The notes under the pieces were generated by a model, which worked only from the letters and a program-made list of their open reading frames with translations, searched no databases and had not been told where the DNA came from. Both the position numbers and the translations under genes were made by a program. From NCBI GenBank assembly GCA_023091665.1, contig JALJCQ010000006.1:1116001-1180000 (forward strand): DNA of 64,000 nt. Direction: 5' to 3'. The stretch is from Pythium myriotylum (lineage: Eukaryota > Oomycota > Peronosporomycetes > Pythiales > Pythiaceae). Position 1 is the stretch's first letter; every line of letters starts with the position of its first letter. Positions 39,173 to 50,700 of this stretch are shown here, one piece after another.

Positions 39173-42100
39173 CCGACCCTCTCTACCACATATGAAGGCG
39201 TCAGTGCACACGGCGACCCGTACCTCGTGGAGCGGAAGCTCCGCGAGATGAAGTACGTTGAAGGCGAAAGCTTCACGGTATTCATCGTGGAGTTTGAGAA
39301 GGCTCTCAAGGATGCTCAAGACGCGATCGAGAGCGTGTTCTCTGATCGTCAGAAGTCGATGCTTCTGTTCAACGCGCTCCCAGATAGCTGGTCGAACCAG
39401 CTTGAGATCTGGAAGGGTTCGCGGAAGTTCATCCCATACATGGAACTCCGCAACCACGCCGAAGATAAAGCCAGGGAAGTGGAGGCCAAGCTTCGCTACA
39501 GTCAGTACAAGGGCACGCCTGAATCGGCCGAAACGAAGTCGGAGAAGGCGCTCAAGGCTGAGGTACAGGCGGACCAGCCATTGAGCTGTTCGTACTGCAA
39601 CCGCAAGTTCCACGATATCATGCGTTGCCACACCTTGCAACGCGACTTGGTGAACGGCAGCGTCAAGGAAGGAACTGTGCTTCCAGCGAACTTCGTGCTT
39701 CGCTCCGTCCCAGACTATCAGTCTGGTGGGACGAACGACCAACGTGGTCCAGTCCGAAGCCATCCGTACGGAGGCCGAGGAGCTACTGGCCGTGGACGTG
39801 GTCGTGGCCGTGGAAGAGGCCGTGGACGTGGACGTGGTCGAAACGACCCCTACTCCACTAACAGCTCGAACCAGCCACTTGCTGATGTATTCGATGCTGA
39901 TGGAAACAAGGTCGATCTCGACGCGCTGCTCAACGCCAGGCGCGCTAGAGAGTCGTACCAGCAAGGGCAGAGCACAGAGCATGCTATGGTTGCCGTCACC
40001 ACCACGATCGATCCGATCATGAGTCTCTCAGCTGTTTCACTCAGCCTTGAGCAGACATGGACGATCGACTCTGGCTGCACGCGCCACGTCGCTTTTGAAC
40101 GCGCGTGGTTTACCAACATGAACGATGCCAGTGGTGACATCACAGTTGGTGGCGGAAATAAGATCCCCATTCGAGGAGTTGGAGTTATCTCCCTGCAGGT
40201 CCCTGATTCGAAGGGTACCATGCGCACGCTCACCCTCAACGATGTTCTGTTTGCTCCAGAACTCCGTTTCAACTTGCTCTCAGTGGCAAAAGCGGTCAGA
40301 GAAGACTTCAAACTCACGTTTGAGCGCACGCAGTGCAACATCTTCCACGCTCACCGCTACAAGATCATTGCCAAGCTCCATCCTACTACGGGACTATACC
40401 AGTTCTCAGCAACTCCTGGTCCGCATCATGCTACTGCTGCTATCGCACAACCAGGTGAGCTCTCCAAAGTTATCCTTGCTCACAAACAACTTGGTCATAT
40501 TAACTTTCGTTTGATGCAGGAGATGCATAAGCGAGGTGAGCTTTCTGGGATGCATCTTACTGATGCAGACTTCCGTACAGAACTTTTCTGTCCTGCATGT
40601 GTGTGCGCGAAGTCGCATAAATCTCCATTCAATAAACAACCCGTTAACCGTTCCACTTATCCCCTTCAGAAAGTTCATTCTGATATATGTGGCCCTTTTC
40701 CCGTCCGTACTCTTTCTGGAGGTCGGTACTTTCTGACCTTCATTGATGACTACTCCCGCTTTGGATACCTTTATATCATCGAAAAGCGCTCTGAGCTATA
40801 CGAGTGCTACGAGCATTTTCGTAGGGAGGCAGTTGCTCAATTCAGCACAGAAGTTGGATTCTGGAATATCGTGACAATCACTACGATCCAGAATGACAAT
40901 GCCAAAGAGTACGAGAAACTCGGCTGTAGTATCAACGCAAAGTATGGCACCAAACTTCGCTTTACAAATGCATACACCCCTGCTCAGAATGGCATAGCTG
41001 AACGCCGCAATCGCACATTGCAAGAACGACTGCGTGCATTCATTATTGATGGAAATCTAAACAAAGAGCTATGGGGGGAGGCAGCCCGACATGCAAACGA
41101 TGTTTACAATTGCACACCAAGCGCAGCAACTATGGGTCTCACGCCCTATGAGCTCTGGCACAACAAGCCGGCTCCTCGCGAGTTTCTCAAGGTGTTTGGA
41201 TGCGAAGCCTATGCCCATATCCAAGACCAAGACAAACTCGAACCTAGGGCAGTCCGATGCATGTACATCGGGCGTCCAAACAATAAGAAGGGTTTCAAAT
41301 TGTTAAACTTACATGAAAATACTGTTGTATACAGTCGCAACGTCGTTTTCCGGGAGAATGTGTTCCCAATACTTGCTTTTCTCCATCCTACGGCACCTCA
41401 GACTACTGTGGAACCACCACAAATCCCACTTCATCCCTCGACGCCATTAGGGACAGCAACTCCTATCACAGGAGCAACCCTTCCACATTTGACGTCTCGT
41501 TTGCAATCCCCGTACCCTATGGAAGATGCACCAGCTGTTGAATATGTCTTTCGCGCTGGATCCAAACGCGTATCTTTTGACACTGAGAATGGACATTCTA
41601 AACGCCTCCGTACGAACATAGATGCGGATCCGCAGACCCATCCTACGTACCCAGACGAGGCAAAGGAAAAGATAGTCAATTCACATGAAGATGTGGTCGA
41701 GACCCACCAGCGAATCGATCTTATCCATGCCCTTTTGGCATCACGCCACATTACTGAGCCACGTACCTACAAAGCTGCGATGGCTTCGCCAGAGCAGTCG
41801 CAGTGGAAGTCAGCAGCAGACTCTGAGTACCACTCTCTGATGGAGAACAAAACCTGGACATTGGTTCCTCCACCGGATGGGCGGAGAATCCTCAGTTGCC
41901 GTTGGGTATGGGCAGTAAAGTATAAGGGAACAGGAGAAATCGATCGCTACAAAGCCCGCCTCGTCATTCGAGGCTATATGCAAGAGTATGGGATCGATTA
42001 CAATGAAATCTTCTCTCCTGTCATTAGAATGGAAGTCTTGCGCCTTCTTCTTACCATGGGTGCTCTCAACGATTGGGAAATCCATCAGATGGATGTAAAA

Positions 42101-43354
42101 ACAGCATTTCTCAATGGAAAGCTAGATGAGGACATCTATATGACTCAACCCGAGGGGTATGTAGTTCCTGGAAAAGAAGGCCAGGTATGCAAACTAAACA
42201 AGAGTCTCTATGGACTCAAACAAGCTCCTCGCGTCTGGTATGAGACGCTGTGCGAGTTTCTCGCTGGCTTAGGTTTTCGACGCCTTGTCAAAGACCGATG
42301 CGTCTTCATAGGAAGCTTTGATGGAGACCTTATGTACGTTGCAGTCTATGTGGACGACCTATTACTCCTGGCATCCAAGCTGACCACGATCAATAAGATC
42401 AAATCTGCACTTCATAAACGATTTAAGATGTCAGATTTGGGGGAGGCAACATATTTGCTTGGCTGGTCAATAATTCGCAACCGTAACAATAGAACAATTA
42501 CTTTGCACCAGACAAAATATGCAGAAACCATTCTTGATCGCTTCAACCATGCGAGTGCAAATCCTGTGGCTATGCCACTTGACCCCAGTGTCAAGTTAAG
42601 CAGGGATATGAGTCCTAGTACTCCAGAGGATGTGAACCGAATGTCAAACATCCCTTACCGGGAGGCCGTTGGTAGTTTCATGTACCTAATGATGGGGACT
42701 CGCCCAGATCTAGCAAACTTTCTTCGCGAAGTGAGTCAGTTCTGCTCTAATCCTGGGCTACCTCACTGGGAAGCAGTAAAGCGAGGTCTCAAATACCTCA
42801 AGGGGACTACATCCCTCGGCATAGTCCTTGGTGGTCGCTCTAACATGCATCTCATGCACAGCAAGCGATATTTGAGTGCATATTCAGACGCAGATTATGC
42901 GAACTGTGCAAACACAAGACGATCTGTCGGTGGCTACATCGCTCTGTTCTGCAACAGTCCAATATCCTGGCTGTCGCGTAAGCATCATACAGTAGTACTA
43001 TCCACCACAGAAGCTGAGTATATTGCTCTCTGTCATTGTGTACAGGAGGTGCTCTTCCTTAGACACCTTTTGAATGAGATGGATCTAGCTCAACACGGTC
43101 CAATTACTGTGTTTGAAGACAATCAGAGCTGTGTTAAACTTGCCAACAACCCAGAACTACATGGTCGATCAAAACACATTGACATACGATACCACTTTGT
43201 GCAAGAAAAGACCGAGAGAAAGGTCATTGCAATTGAATACTGCAAGACAACTGAAATGGTTCCCGACATTTTCACCAAGCCTCTATCAAAGCCACAGTTC
43301 TTGTACCTTAAGAACCAAATACTCCGAAGAGATATGGCCAAAAAGAACATCTAG
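39173..43354 (+). CDS. Copia polyprotein: gag C-terminal part, protease, integrase, reverse transcriptase, RNase H
   Basis: About 1,393 codons without an internal stop. Parts in order (residues counted from 39173): rest of gag with VERKLREMKYVEG; zinc knuckle CSYCNRKFHDIMRCH near 140; an Arg-Gly tract (GRGRGRGR) near 205; protease WTIDSGCTRH near 297; integrase zinc-binding HKQLGH...CPAC near 437-480, with catalytic Asp in HSDICGPF, Asp in QNDNAKEYE and Glu in NGIAERRNRT; reverse transcriptase from about 880, with YVDDLLLL near 1060; RNase H from about 1235 (AYSDADYAN, TTEAEYIAL) to HIDIRYHF and the usual TKPLSKPQF end. All catalytic residues checked are present. There is no own start codon because the true start lies in the split gag upstream. 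Confidence 0.96.
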   Translation, partial: PTLSTTYEGVSAHGDPYLVERKLREMKYVEGESFTVFIVEFEKALKDAQDAIESVFSDRQKSMLLFNALPDSWSNQLEIWKGSRKFIPYMELRNHAEDKAREVEAKLRYSQYKGTPESAETKSEKALKAEVQADQPLSCSYCNRKFHDIMRCHTLQRDLVNGSVKEGTVLPANFVLRSVPDYQSGGTNDQRGPVRSHPYGGRGATGRGRGRGRGRGRGRGRGRNDPYSTNSSNQPLADVFDADGNKVDLDALLNARRARESYQQGQSTEHAMVAVTTTIDPIMSLSAVSLSLEQTWTIDSGCTRHVAFERAWFTNMNDASGDITVGGGNKIPIRGVGVISLQVPDSKGTMRTLTLNDVLFAPELRFNLLSVAKAVREDFKLTFERTQCNIFHAHRYKIIAKLHPTTGLYQFSATPGPHHATAAIAQPGELSKVILAHKQLGHINFRLMQEMHKRGELSGMHLTDADFRTELFCPACVCAKSHKSPFNKQPVNRSTYPLQKVHSDICGPFPVRTLSGGRYFLTFIDDYSRFGYLYIIEKRSELYECYEHFRREAVAQFSTEVGFWNIVTITTIQNDNAKEYEKLGCSINAKYGTKLRFTNAYTPAQNGIAERRNRTLQERLRAFIIDGNLNKELWGEAARHANDVYNCTPSAATMGLTPYELWHNKPAPREFLKVFGCEAYAHIQDQDKLEPRAVRCMYIGRPNNKKGFKLLNLHENTVVYSRNVVFRENVFPILAFLHPTAPQTTVEPPQIPLHPSTPLGTATPITGATLPHLTSRLQSPYPMEDAPAVEYVFRAGSKRVSFDTENGHSKRLRTNIDADPQTHPTYPDEAKEKIVNSHEDVVETHQRIDLIHALLASRHITEPRTYKAAMASPEQSQWKSAADSEYHSLMENKTWTLVPPPDGRRILSCRWVWAVKYKGTGEIDRYKARLVIRGYMQEYGIDYNEIFSPVIRMEVLRLLLTMGALNDWEIHQMDVKTAFLNGKLDEDIYMTQPEGYVVPGKEGQVCKLNKSLYGLKQAPRVWYETLCEFLAGLGFRRLVKDRCVFIGSFDGDLMYVAVYVDDLLLLASKLTTINKIKSALHKRFKMSDLGEATYLLGWSIIRNRNNRTITLHQTKYAETILDRFNHASANPVAMPLDPSVKLSRDMSPSTPEDVNRMSNIPYREAVGSFMYLMMGTRPDLANFLREVSQFCSNPGLPHWEAVKRGLKYLKGTTSLGIVLGGRSNMHLMHSKRYLSAYSDADYANCANTRRSVGGYIALFCNSPISWLSRKHHTVVLSTTEAEYIALCHCVQEVLFLRHLLNEMDLAQHGPITVFEDNQSCVKLANNPELHGRSKHIDIRYHFVQEKTERKVIAIEYCKTTEMVPDIFTKPLSKPQFLYLKNQILRRDMAKKNI

Positions 43355-43798
43355 AAGGTTAAACAATGAGATACGCATGTATATTACCAATAAATATTGC
43401 TAATATGCCTTTTTGGATAATTTCATTCCAGTATTATTTCGCTAGTCGCAGATATACGGCAGTGACATGGAACGCACATGTCACCGGTTTCAGTAAAGTG
43501 ACATAGTTTGAAGCGGTTTCACTGTTTTGACGCTCCCATTTCACCATGAGCATACTTCGAGTGGAGTTTTTTGAGCCGTCAAATCGATTGAATGTTTTCC
43601 AAACTATCTGCATGCGAAATTTCAGAAAAATCGACACTAGGCACTTTTTCGCTACGTTTTCCCAAAGACAAGGTCTGGAAACCATCACGTTTGGTCACTA
43701 ATTTCGATAACAAGCTGTACTATCCCACCATTTATGGAATATTCAGAAACCACCTGCTCTAAAACCTGAAATATCATGACACACAGAGACAGGTAGGC
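43355..43798 (+). other. Retrotransposon 3' untranslated region
   Basis: About 440 bp between the polyprotein stop and the 3' LTR. The last bases, CAGAGACAGGTAGG (43784-43797), are purine-rich and the likely polypurine tract, although two C and two T interrupt it. Confidence 0.5.
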
Positions 43799-44082
43799 TG
43801 TTGATGATGTATCAGTGTGTCACAATTTATCCTCTCCTAAAACCTATATCTGGTGTTCTTCTATCTATACCAAAACCTATTATTTCTGATTGATATTACT
43901 ACTGGAGGGATAGGTGTGGACTCCTATTCAGTTCTCCTCGTACCGCTCCCCTAGAATCATGGACTCTTAATGAGCCCCTGTTCTCTCTTCGCTCTCTCTC
44001 CCTCTTTCCTCTCTACTCTCTAAATACACTTCTCGTTTTACTCCCTTCTGCTCAAATCAATCGCTCCCTAGTACCTTTAACA
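43799..44082 (+). repeat. 3' LTR, 284 bp
   Basis: Matches the 5' LTR over its full length except for C/T and G/A differences near 43981 and 44056. Confidence 0.97.
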
Positions 44083-44087
44083 GTTCT
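44083..44087. repeat. Target-site duplication, right copy
   Basis: GTTCT, identical to 37296-37300. Confidence 0.9.
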
Positions 44088-45930
44088 CGAACACAAAGAA
44101 GCGGCTGCGACCACGCTCACCCATTACTAAAGTGAGCAGTCGTATGACAACCAAGTTCACCTAAGCTCGGGATCCGAGCGACAGTGATCATCAGTGATAA
44201 TCCGAGCAGGACAAAGAGTGATGGGGTCTTTGTTGAGCGCATCCACCACAAAGCTCTCAATCTAGCGAGTGTAAAGTACAGTAGGTGGGTGTTCAAGACA
44301 CGACAGCAACCTGGGCCTTGCCTTACTAGGCCAAGCACCAACTTGGTGGCGACTGTGAAAGAGACTCAGAGGCACTAAATCAATCAACCGGCATTCTCAT
44401 CGTGGAATGTGATGCGACTAGCTGCTGATCTATATCTCCAATCTCGATCCAGACTCTTTGAGAGGTCGGCCCGAACGAACCAAGACGGATTGATGTGGCA
44501 CTTTCGCAGATGACCCCGTTGCGTGGGAAGCGAGCTGGTGAGACGAGGGCGTATGATGAGGCAGCAGGTGGTCGATCGAGCGCTGATCGGGCGCCCAGTT
44601 GGATGGATTCCCGATCTCGAGCGGAGACGATCCGTTCGTTGGGCTTGACACGACGCGCCCACTTGGGGCGCCTCTGCGAGTCGACACAGCGCCCCGTTGA
44701 CCAGCCCGGAAGTTTCGTTCGAAGGCGCCGATCCATCGACCAGTCGTCCCACTCGCGATCTCTCGTCGCGGACGTTCAACGAGACGGCTCTTGCTGCGGG
44801 AACCGCTCGTCATCGGCCGCGCCGTCTCGCCAATCGGCCCCCCCCCCCGCATGTAGCCATGCCGCCTCCTGCTCGCGTTACTTTGGTAGCCATGCCGCCA
44901 AGTGCTTGCGTTACAAAACTGATAACATCTCATTTCCATAACGCACGCATTTGTTTTCATGGACGTTCGAGCAGCGACCGGGTGGGTTTCCAAAAGGACC
45001 AAAACGGCCCACCCGGGCCGCACAGTACTTGAACTTTGTAACGACCTGATAAATCAGAGCAACCCGCACATGTGGCACCGTGCTTTCTATGTCCAGAGGA
45101 TCCCCTTCCCCTCAGCCATCTACGTCATGACCAACTTGACGAGCCCGAGCCAATCGAAGCGCGTGAACACGCGGGAGGAGCAAGTCTCCGTGCAGAGAAA
45201 GGGCGCTTGCTGCCTGCTCGCAAGTGCATGTGTGCTGACTGGACCAGGTGAAGAACCCCGCGTGCGCCAGGCTTCCCCGGACGGAAAATGCCACGCGACT
45301 CGGCCAGGCGGTGCGCTTCCTTCGCTCCGCCGATCGCGGCCGTGGGCCCCGGAGATGATGGGGCCGGGCCGCCCGCGAGCGCCGCGGGCCCGCGAGAGCA
45401 AGAGCAAGAGCGTGAATCAGACCGCGAGCGCTGTGGCGGCGCGTGGCCAGAAAGTCGCGTGGCCATCGCGCAAGATCTCCCGCGACTTCAAGGGCCCGAG
45501 CCGCTCGCGGTCAGCTGCGTGCTGGGGCGGCGAGAGGGACAACGTGCTCATGGGCTGGGATCCGCCCACGCCCAATATACTGCTGTGGTTGGTCACTCCA
45601 GCACATTCCGTACAAAGGAGCCGAGTGCGTCGGACTCGACTCGGGCGGCGAGCGAGCAGGGCGGCCCATCTGAACTCTCTCGGAGAAAGAGCAGAAAAAC
45701 CTGCCACGGCGCGCGGATCGTGCGCTCGCTGAGTTTGAGATTTTCGAGCCTCGCGCTCTCTTTCCGTGCTTCTCCCTGCATCCATCGCATAGAGAACTTG
45801 GCGCCATTGAGCGAGCCCGGCTCTGCGCGCGCGTAGGTACAGTCCTCAAAGGCCCGCGGTTAGGGGACGACCCTCCTCCATGCCGTGCAGAGAGCGGCCA
45901 CGGCAACCCTGCCGCCACCTCGGGTTCTCG
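44088..45930. other. Intergenic region between retrotransposon and MFS gene
   Basis: About 1.8 kb, becoming very GC-rich toward 46 kb. Frames of up to 257 codons exist on both strands (for example 44959-45732) but show no domain, no signal and Arg/Ser/Pro-rich composition typical of GC-rich noise. A 33-bp direct repeat, approximately two copies starting GTAGCCATGCCGCC, lies at 44853 and 44886, next to a C(10) run. Confidence 0.5.
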
Positions 45931-45946
45931 GCCATTCCGCAATCTG
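45931..45946 (+). promoter_or_regulatory. Inr+FPR core promoter of the MFS gene
   Basis: GCCATTCCGCAATCTG matches Inr plus FPR with one or two mismatches and ends 36 bp before ATG 45983. Confidence 0.55.
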
Positions 45947-45982
45947 CTCGCAAGCCCCCCCGGTCTCTCTCGCTTCCTCCCC

Positions 45983-47467
45983 ATGCTCGTGCCGTCGCCC
46001 GACGTCCACGCCGCCAAGCCGGCCGACCACCTCGAGGCCGTCCACCGCATCACGCGTCGTCTCGACGCCATCGGCGAGCGCGACAAGGGCGTCGTCTTCG
46101 GCCTCTCGTGGTACTACATCCGCCTCATCCTGCTCGCCGGCGTCGGCTGGGCCATGGATGCCATGGAGACGCTTGTCTTCACCTACGTGAGCAAGATGAT
46201 TGCCGAGGACATCCATATGGGCAAGCACCAGGCCTCGTTCCTCTCGGGCTCGGTCTTCGTCGGCTCGTTCATCGGCTCGTTCCTCTTCGGCAGCCTCATG
46301 GACAAGTACGGCCGCCGACCCATGTTCATGGTCACGCTCCTCATCTTCCTCGTCGCTCTCGGACTCTGTGGAGCCAGCTGGAACATTACGTCGCTCACGG
46401 CCTTCCGGATCCTTGGCGGCGTCGGACTTGGCGGTGAACTCCCGGTGGCCTCGACGCTCGTCCAGGAACTCTGCCCCCAGAAGACTCGCGGCAAGGTCAT
46501 TGTCGTGCTCGAGTCGTTCTGGGCTATCGGTGGTATGCTCGCCATCGTCCTGGCTTTCGAAGTCGCCCCACGCACCGGCTGGCGCGAGATGTTCTACCTC
46601 TGCTGTATCCCGGTCGTCTACTCGGTGGTTATCCGCTTCATGATCCCGGAGTCCCCCAAGTGGCTTGCCAGCGTCGGTCGCTACGAAGAGGCTGTCGCCA
46701 TCGTCGAGTCAATCGAGCGTGCCCACGGCATTGAGTACGACGAGAAGAAGGACGTGGATGCGACCCCGTTCGTGCGTAGCACCTTCGTGCTCCCCGAGTC
46801 GCACCTGGAACGAATCAAGCTGCTCTTCAAGTCGCCGTTCTCCGTTCGTACGGCTGTTCTCTGGACGCTCTGGTTTGGCATTTCGATGTCTTACTACGCG
46901 ATCTTCATCTTCCTCCCCAACCTCATCGCCGCCACCGGTTATAACATGAACGGCTCGTCCAAGAACCTCTTGATCATCACGTTCTTCCAACTCCCCGGCT
47001 ATTTCTCAGCCGCGTGGCTCGTCGAGATCCTCGGCCGTCGCCGCACGCTCTCGCTCTTCCTGTTCGGCTCGTTTGCCGCAGCGATCGCTTTCGCCTATGT
47101 GCCGTCCGAGCAGATGCCGATCATGACCATGGGCTCGGCCTTGGCGTTCTTCCTGCTCGGCTCGTGGGGCCTTGTCTACTCGTACACACCTGAGAACTAC
47201 CCGACGGCCATCCGCGGCATCGGTGCAGCCTACCCGAGTGGATTCAGTCGTATTGGAGCCTTCAGCGGTCCTTACTTGTGTAGCGACATGCTCACGTCCT
47301 GGGGGTTCTCTATCCACTCGATCATGTGGGTTTTCGGCGGCGTTCTCCTCTTCATCGCTGCCACGACACTTGTCTTCGGCTACGAGCCCATCGGCAAGAA
47401 CATCGAAAACATTGAGGACAACGAAGAGCACGACGTGTTCATCAAGGCCTCGACCCCAATCAACTAA
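45983..47467 (+). CDS. Major facilitator superfamily transporter, SV2/organic-ion type
   Basis: 494 aa, single exon. A hydrophilic N-terminus of about 45 residues is followed by about 12 membrane helices. The loop after helix 2 has the MFS motif GSLMDKYGRRP. Another conserved stretch, RILGGVGLGGELPVASTLVQE, resembles the RxxxGxGxGG region of sugar/SV2-like porters. RYEEAVAIVESI in the central loop and YTPENYPTAIRGIG near helix 11 are typical of the SV2/SVOP and organic-cation branch. That points to an organic anion, cation or nucleotide-like substrate; the substrate cannot be read from sequence. The C-terminal tail is acidic. It converges on SMC6, 235 bp between stop codons. Confidence 0.9.
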   Translation: MLVPSPDVHAAKPADHLEAVHRITRRLDAIGERDKGVVFGLSWYYIRLILLAGVGWAMDAMETLVFTYVSKMIAEDIHMGKHQASFLSGSVFVGSFIGSFLFGSLMDKYGRRPMFMVTLLIFLVALGLCGASWNITSLTAFRILGGVGLGGELPVASTLVQELCPQKTRGKVIVVLESFWAIGGMLAIVLAFEVAPRTGWREMFYLCCIPVVYSVVIRFMIPESPKWLASVGRYEEAVAIVESIERAHGIEYDEKKDVDATPFVRSTFVLPESHLERIKLLFKSPFSVRTAVLWTLWFGISMSYYAIFIFLPNLIAATGYNMNGSSKNLLIITFFQLPGYFSAAWLVEILGRRRTLSLFLFGSFAAAIAFAYVPSEQMPIMTMGSALAFFLLGSWGLVYSYTPENYPTAIRGIGAAYPSGFSRIGAFSGPYLCSDMLTSWGFSIHSIMWVFGGVLLFIAATTLVFGYEPIGKNIENIEDNEEHDVFIKASTPIN

Positions 47468-47702
47468 GCGCGATTAATTATGTCGAATCGATAATAACCC
47501 ATAGTCAATCCAACAAATCGAAGTTCCCTCATCCAAATTCGTGATTTTGGTGCCGTCTCCTCCTGGGTATATTTTACACGAAGTCATGCGCTGATCATAT
47601 AAGTGCGTCCATTCACTCCATAACACTACTACTCGTAGACCTACAACGATGACGACTGCTCCCTTCACGGTAACGGCCCCTAATTCCTAATCTTACTTCA
47701 CC
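47468..47702. other. Convergent 3' flank between MFS and SMC6
   Basis: 235 bp, AT-richer than the flanks, holding the 3' ends of two convergent genes. Nothing else seen. Confidence 0.5.
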
Positions 47703-50700
47703 CTATCTCCCTTGCTGCTCCGCGTTCAGACGATCGCGCGGAGGGTCCATCTTCTGAATCTTGACCATGGGATCGCGCCGCAGTGCACTGGAATAACACA
47801 CAAAGAGTCAGATACCAGAAATGGCTGAACATCATCGACAAGACGAACGCACCTGAGGTCGTTTGGCGTCACGAAGATAAACTGCTTGTTACAATCTTTC
47901 TTGGCGGCGTCTACGAGCAGCTGGATGGTCATGTCGCGATTCACCGAGTCCATGAACACATCGAACTCGTCCATGACGCGGAACGGGCACTCAATACTCT
48001 CCCCTAGTGCCAAGAGCAGTGACACCTGCGTATATGATCGCTCACCGCCAGAGAGTTCCTTCATATCTGTAACTTGCGACTTGCGTGACACTCCCTTGTC
48101 GTTGTGCAGCACCGCAATCTCAAGTCGCTGGTCATCGTGGCGGAACCGCAGCTTGCCGGCGAAGCTGTTGATGTTCATGTACTTGTTGAACTCGACAGAC
48201 GTGCGCTGAGCGATTTCCTTTCGTAGGATGTGCCAAACTCGTTTGCGCTCGTCAAGCATGGTTCGAATCATCTCCACATTGCCCGCGAAAAGATCGAACG
48301 TGTTCTTCTTGGCTGTGTACTTCAAGGTCTTCTCCTCCTTGTCCATTTGCAAGTCGTTCAAATCCATGCCCTGGAAGCGACTGCGTTCCTGATCAATCTT
48401 GCGCTTGATATCGGTGAGCCTTTTGCCGTAGAAATCGTGCGTATGAGAAACTTCAATACGCTCGTCACTCTCACAAACAACCTTCGCCTTCTCACTCAGC
48501 TCGTCGCACTCTTGTTGCAGACGAACAAGGTTAGCTTGCCACTTGACTACGAACTCGCCACACGTCGCGGCTTCACGCTCAAACCGCAACTCTTGAACCT
48601 TCACTTCGCTCAGATGCTTGTACACCGCGTCCACATCCTCCTGGAGCTCTGCAATCTGCCCTGACCTATCCTCCTCTTCAGCCCTCAGATCTTCAAGCAC
48701 TTGCACGAGGCCGTCAAGATCAGGATTATGTCGTGAGAGCAACTCCATTAGTTCCGCTTCCCTGTCGTCAAAAGCGTTCATTTCACGCTTTGCCTCGGTA
48801 ACTTCGTCTTCTAGCACAGACGTGTCCAGAGCGTTCTGTTGCACGTCATCCGCAAGTTCGTCTTCAAGGCTGCGGAGCTCAACTCGTCGTTGATTGAACC
48901 GACGAGTGAGCTCATTTAATCTCTCACTCTGACGCCTTGCCTCACGCACCGCATCATCGCGCTGTTGGCGAAACCGTGAGTCGTCTCGTCGCAACTTGTC
49001 GTAAGTTCCCCGCATATAATCAAGTCTCTTCTCGAGGTCGCGAATCTCTCCTTCCACGTCTTGGCAAATGACTGAGCTACGTTGGAGTTTCTTGTTGGCG
49101 ATGTAGGCCAGATTGCCCTTGCGCACCATGAAGCGATCTCCATTCTTCAGGTAAACTTCAGTAATGTAGTTGGAGGCCATACGCCAGCTGCCACTGACAC
49201 CTCGTAGCACTTCACGCTCAGCTGTAGCTTTATCATCGAAGAGAAGCTTACTTTCTGTGTTACATACATCGATAAGTGCGTTGAACACTTCATCGTCATT
49301 GACTTCAAGAACGTTGCAGATCGCGTGTGATGCCAACGGCCCTTCTGGGACACGGAGATTGCTATACCGACGGCCACTTCGCTTGGCGATGATGATTGTC
49401 GCTTGATTTGGCGGACACTTTATCCGGCGCTTCAGCTCATCGAGCAATGCCTTGTCCTTACCATTCACAACGAGGTAACTATGAAGTGTACCTTTCAAGG
49501 CAACCTCAATCGCTACAGCAAGGTGCATGAAACGCTCAGGGAGTTTGACGAACATCCCAAGAGGTCCTATCGGCGGAGCGGTGAATCGATGCATGTTGTC
49601 ATGGATCAGCTGTTGTAGCTGAGGAATCTTGTTGCCGTAAACGGCGAGAGAGTCTCTTTTTTGAGACCGTACACCGGAAAGGCGGCCCTCCAAACGAGAC
49701 AAGTCATGCTCTGTCTCGCGAAGCATTCGCACACACTCTTCATGTTGCTGGTCAATGCCATCCTCGAGGTCGCGCAGATTAGCCATGTGGCGAGCTTCTT
49801 CTACCTCTCGCTCGAGGTGAGCAACTTCGTTACGCTTGCGTTCAATGCGGTCTCGCATCTCGTCGTTCCGCTGCATGCGCGTGCGGATCATCTGGTCGTG
49901 GTTCTTCCGTTTTGTTTCAATATCGCGTTGAAGCCGTTGAATGCGGGCAGTGGTGCGTTCGCGCTGCTGCCGGATTTGCTTCAGCTCAGCATTGTGAGAA
50001 TGAAGAGGGCGTCGGGCCTCACGAATGGCGTTCTTGGCCTCTTCTTTCCGTCGCTGGATGCTTTTAGCCTTGGAGTTCATGTCCTCGAGTTCATTTGTCT
50101 TTTGCTTGAGCTTGTTTTCAAGAGCCTGGACCATCTCCTTCACCCCTTCGTATTCTTCTCTAACCTGCTCCTCGTCTTTCTGTTTCATTCGAAGATTCTT
50201 GGCAACCTTCTCTGCTTCCAACTCTTTCTCGTGTACAAACGACCAGGCCAGTTCTTTCTTCACTTGAACAAACTCCGCTTCGAGCATTCCAATGCTCTGG
50301 GCTTCTTCCCAACGTTGAACAGCCTCCTCCATGGCTTCTTTCAGCGCAGCTACTTTGACCTTTTCTCGCCGTAAAACCGAATCGGAGATGTTGCGCGTTT
50401 CCTCGTCAATCTTACCATACGTGTTTCGCATCTTGTACAGATCGGTGGATTGCAAGAAGAACTTGTACTTGTCCGTAGGGTTACCCTTTAAGAACAATTT
50501 GGCATTTTCCTGGTCCAATATTGCGCAGGGGTTCTCTGTCTGCAAAAGAACAAAATGAGGTCAGACTAACCACAGTCTCAGTCTCTCGGGACCTCAAGCA
50601 CTGACCTGAATGTTAAGATGGTCCAGCATAGCGTCCAGATCGTTCTTCAGCTTGGATACCAGCACACCTTGTTCGTTCTTCAAGCGATACTCTGCTGACC

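Larger units (their letters stand above)
37301..44082 (+). mobile_element. Ty1/copia LTR retrotransposon, complete but with disrupted gag
   Basis: 6.78 kb flanked by a 5-bp target duplication. Order: 5' LTR, tRNA primer-binding site, gag 5' part, a 1.04-kb foreign insertion, the rest of gag, then protease, integrase, reverse transcriptase and RNase H in one frame, then the 3' LTR. Integrase before reverse transcriptase is the copia order. The two LTRs differ at only two positions, so it inserted recently. The long frame has no internal stop. The gag insertion probably abolishes autonomous movement of this copy. Confidence 0.97.

Noticed and set aside
44959..45732. 257-codon plus-strand frame before the MFS gene
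   Set aside because: Low-complexity Arg/Ser/Pro composition in GC-rich DNA, with competing frames on the other strand.
49661..50374. 237-codon plus-strand hydrophobic frame
   Set aside because: Antisense of the SMC6 coiled coil, where Lys/Glu codons read as Leu/Phe on the other strand.
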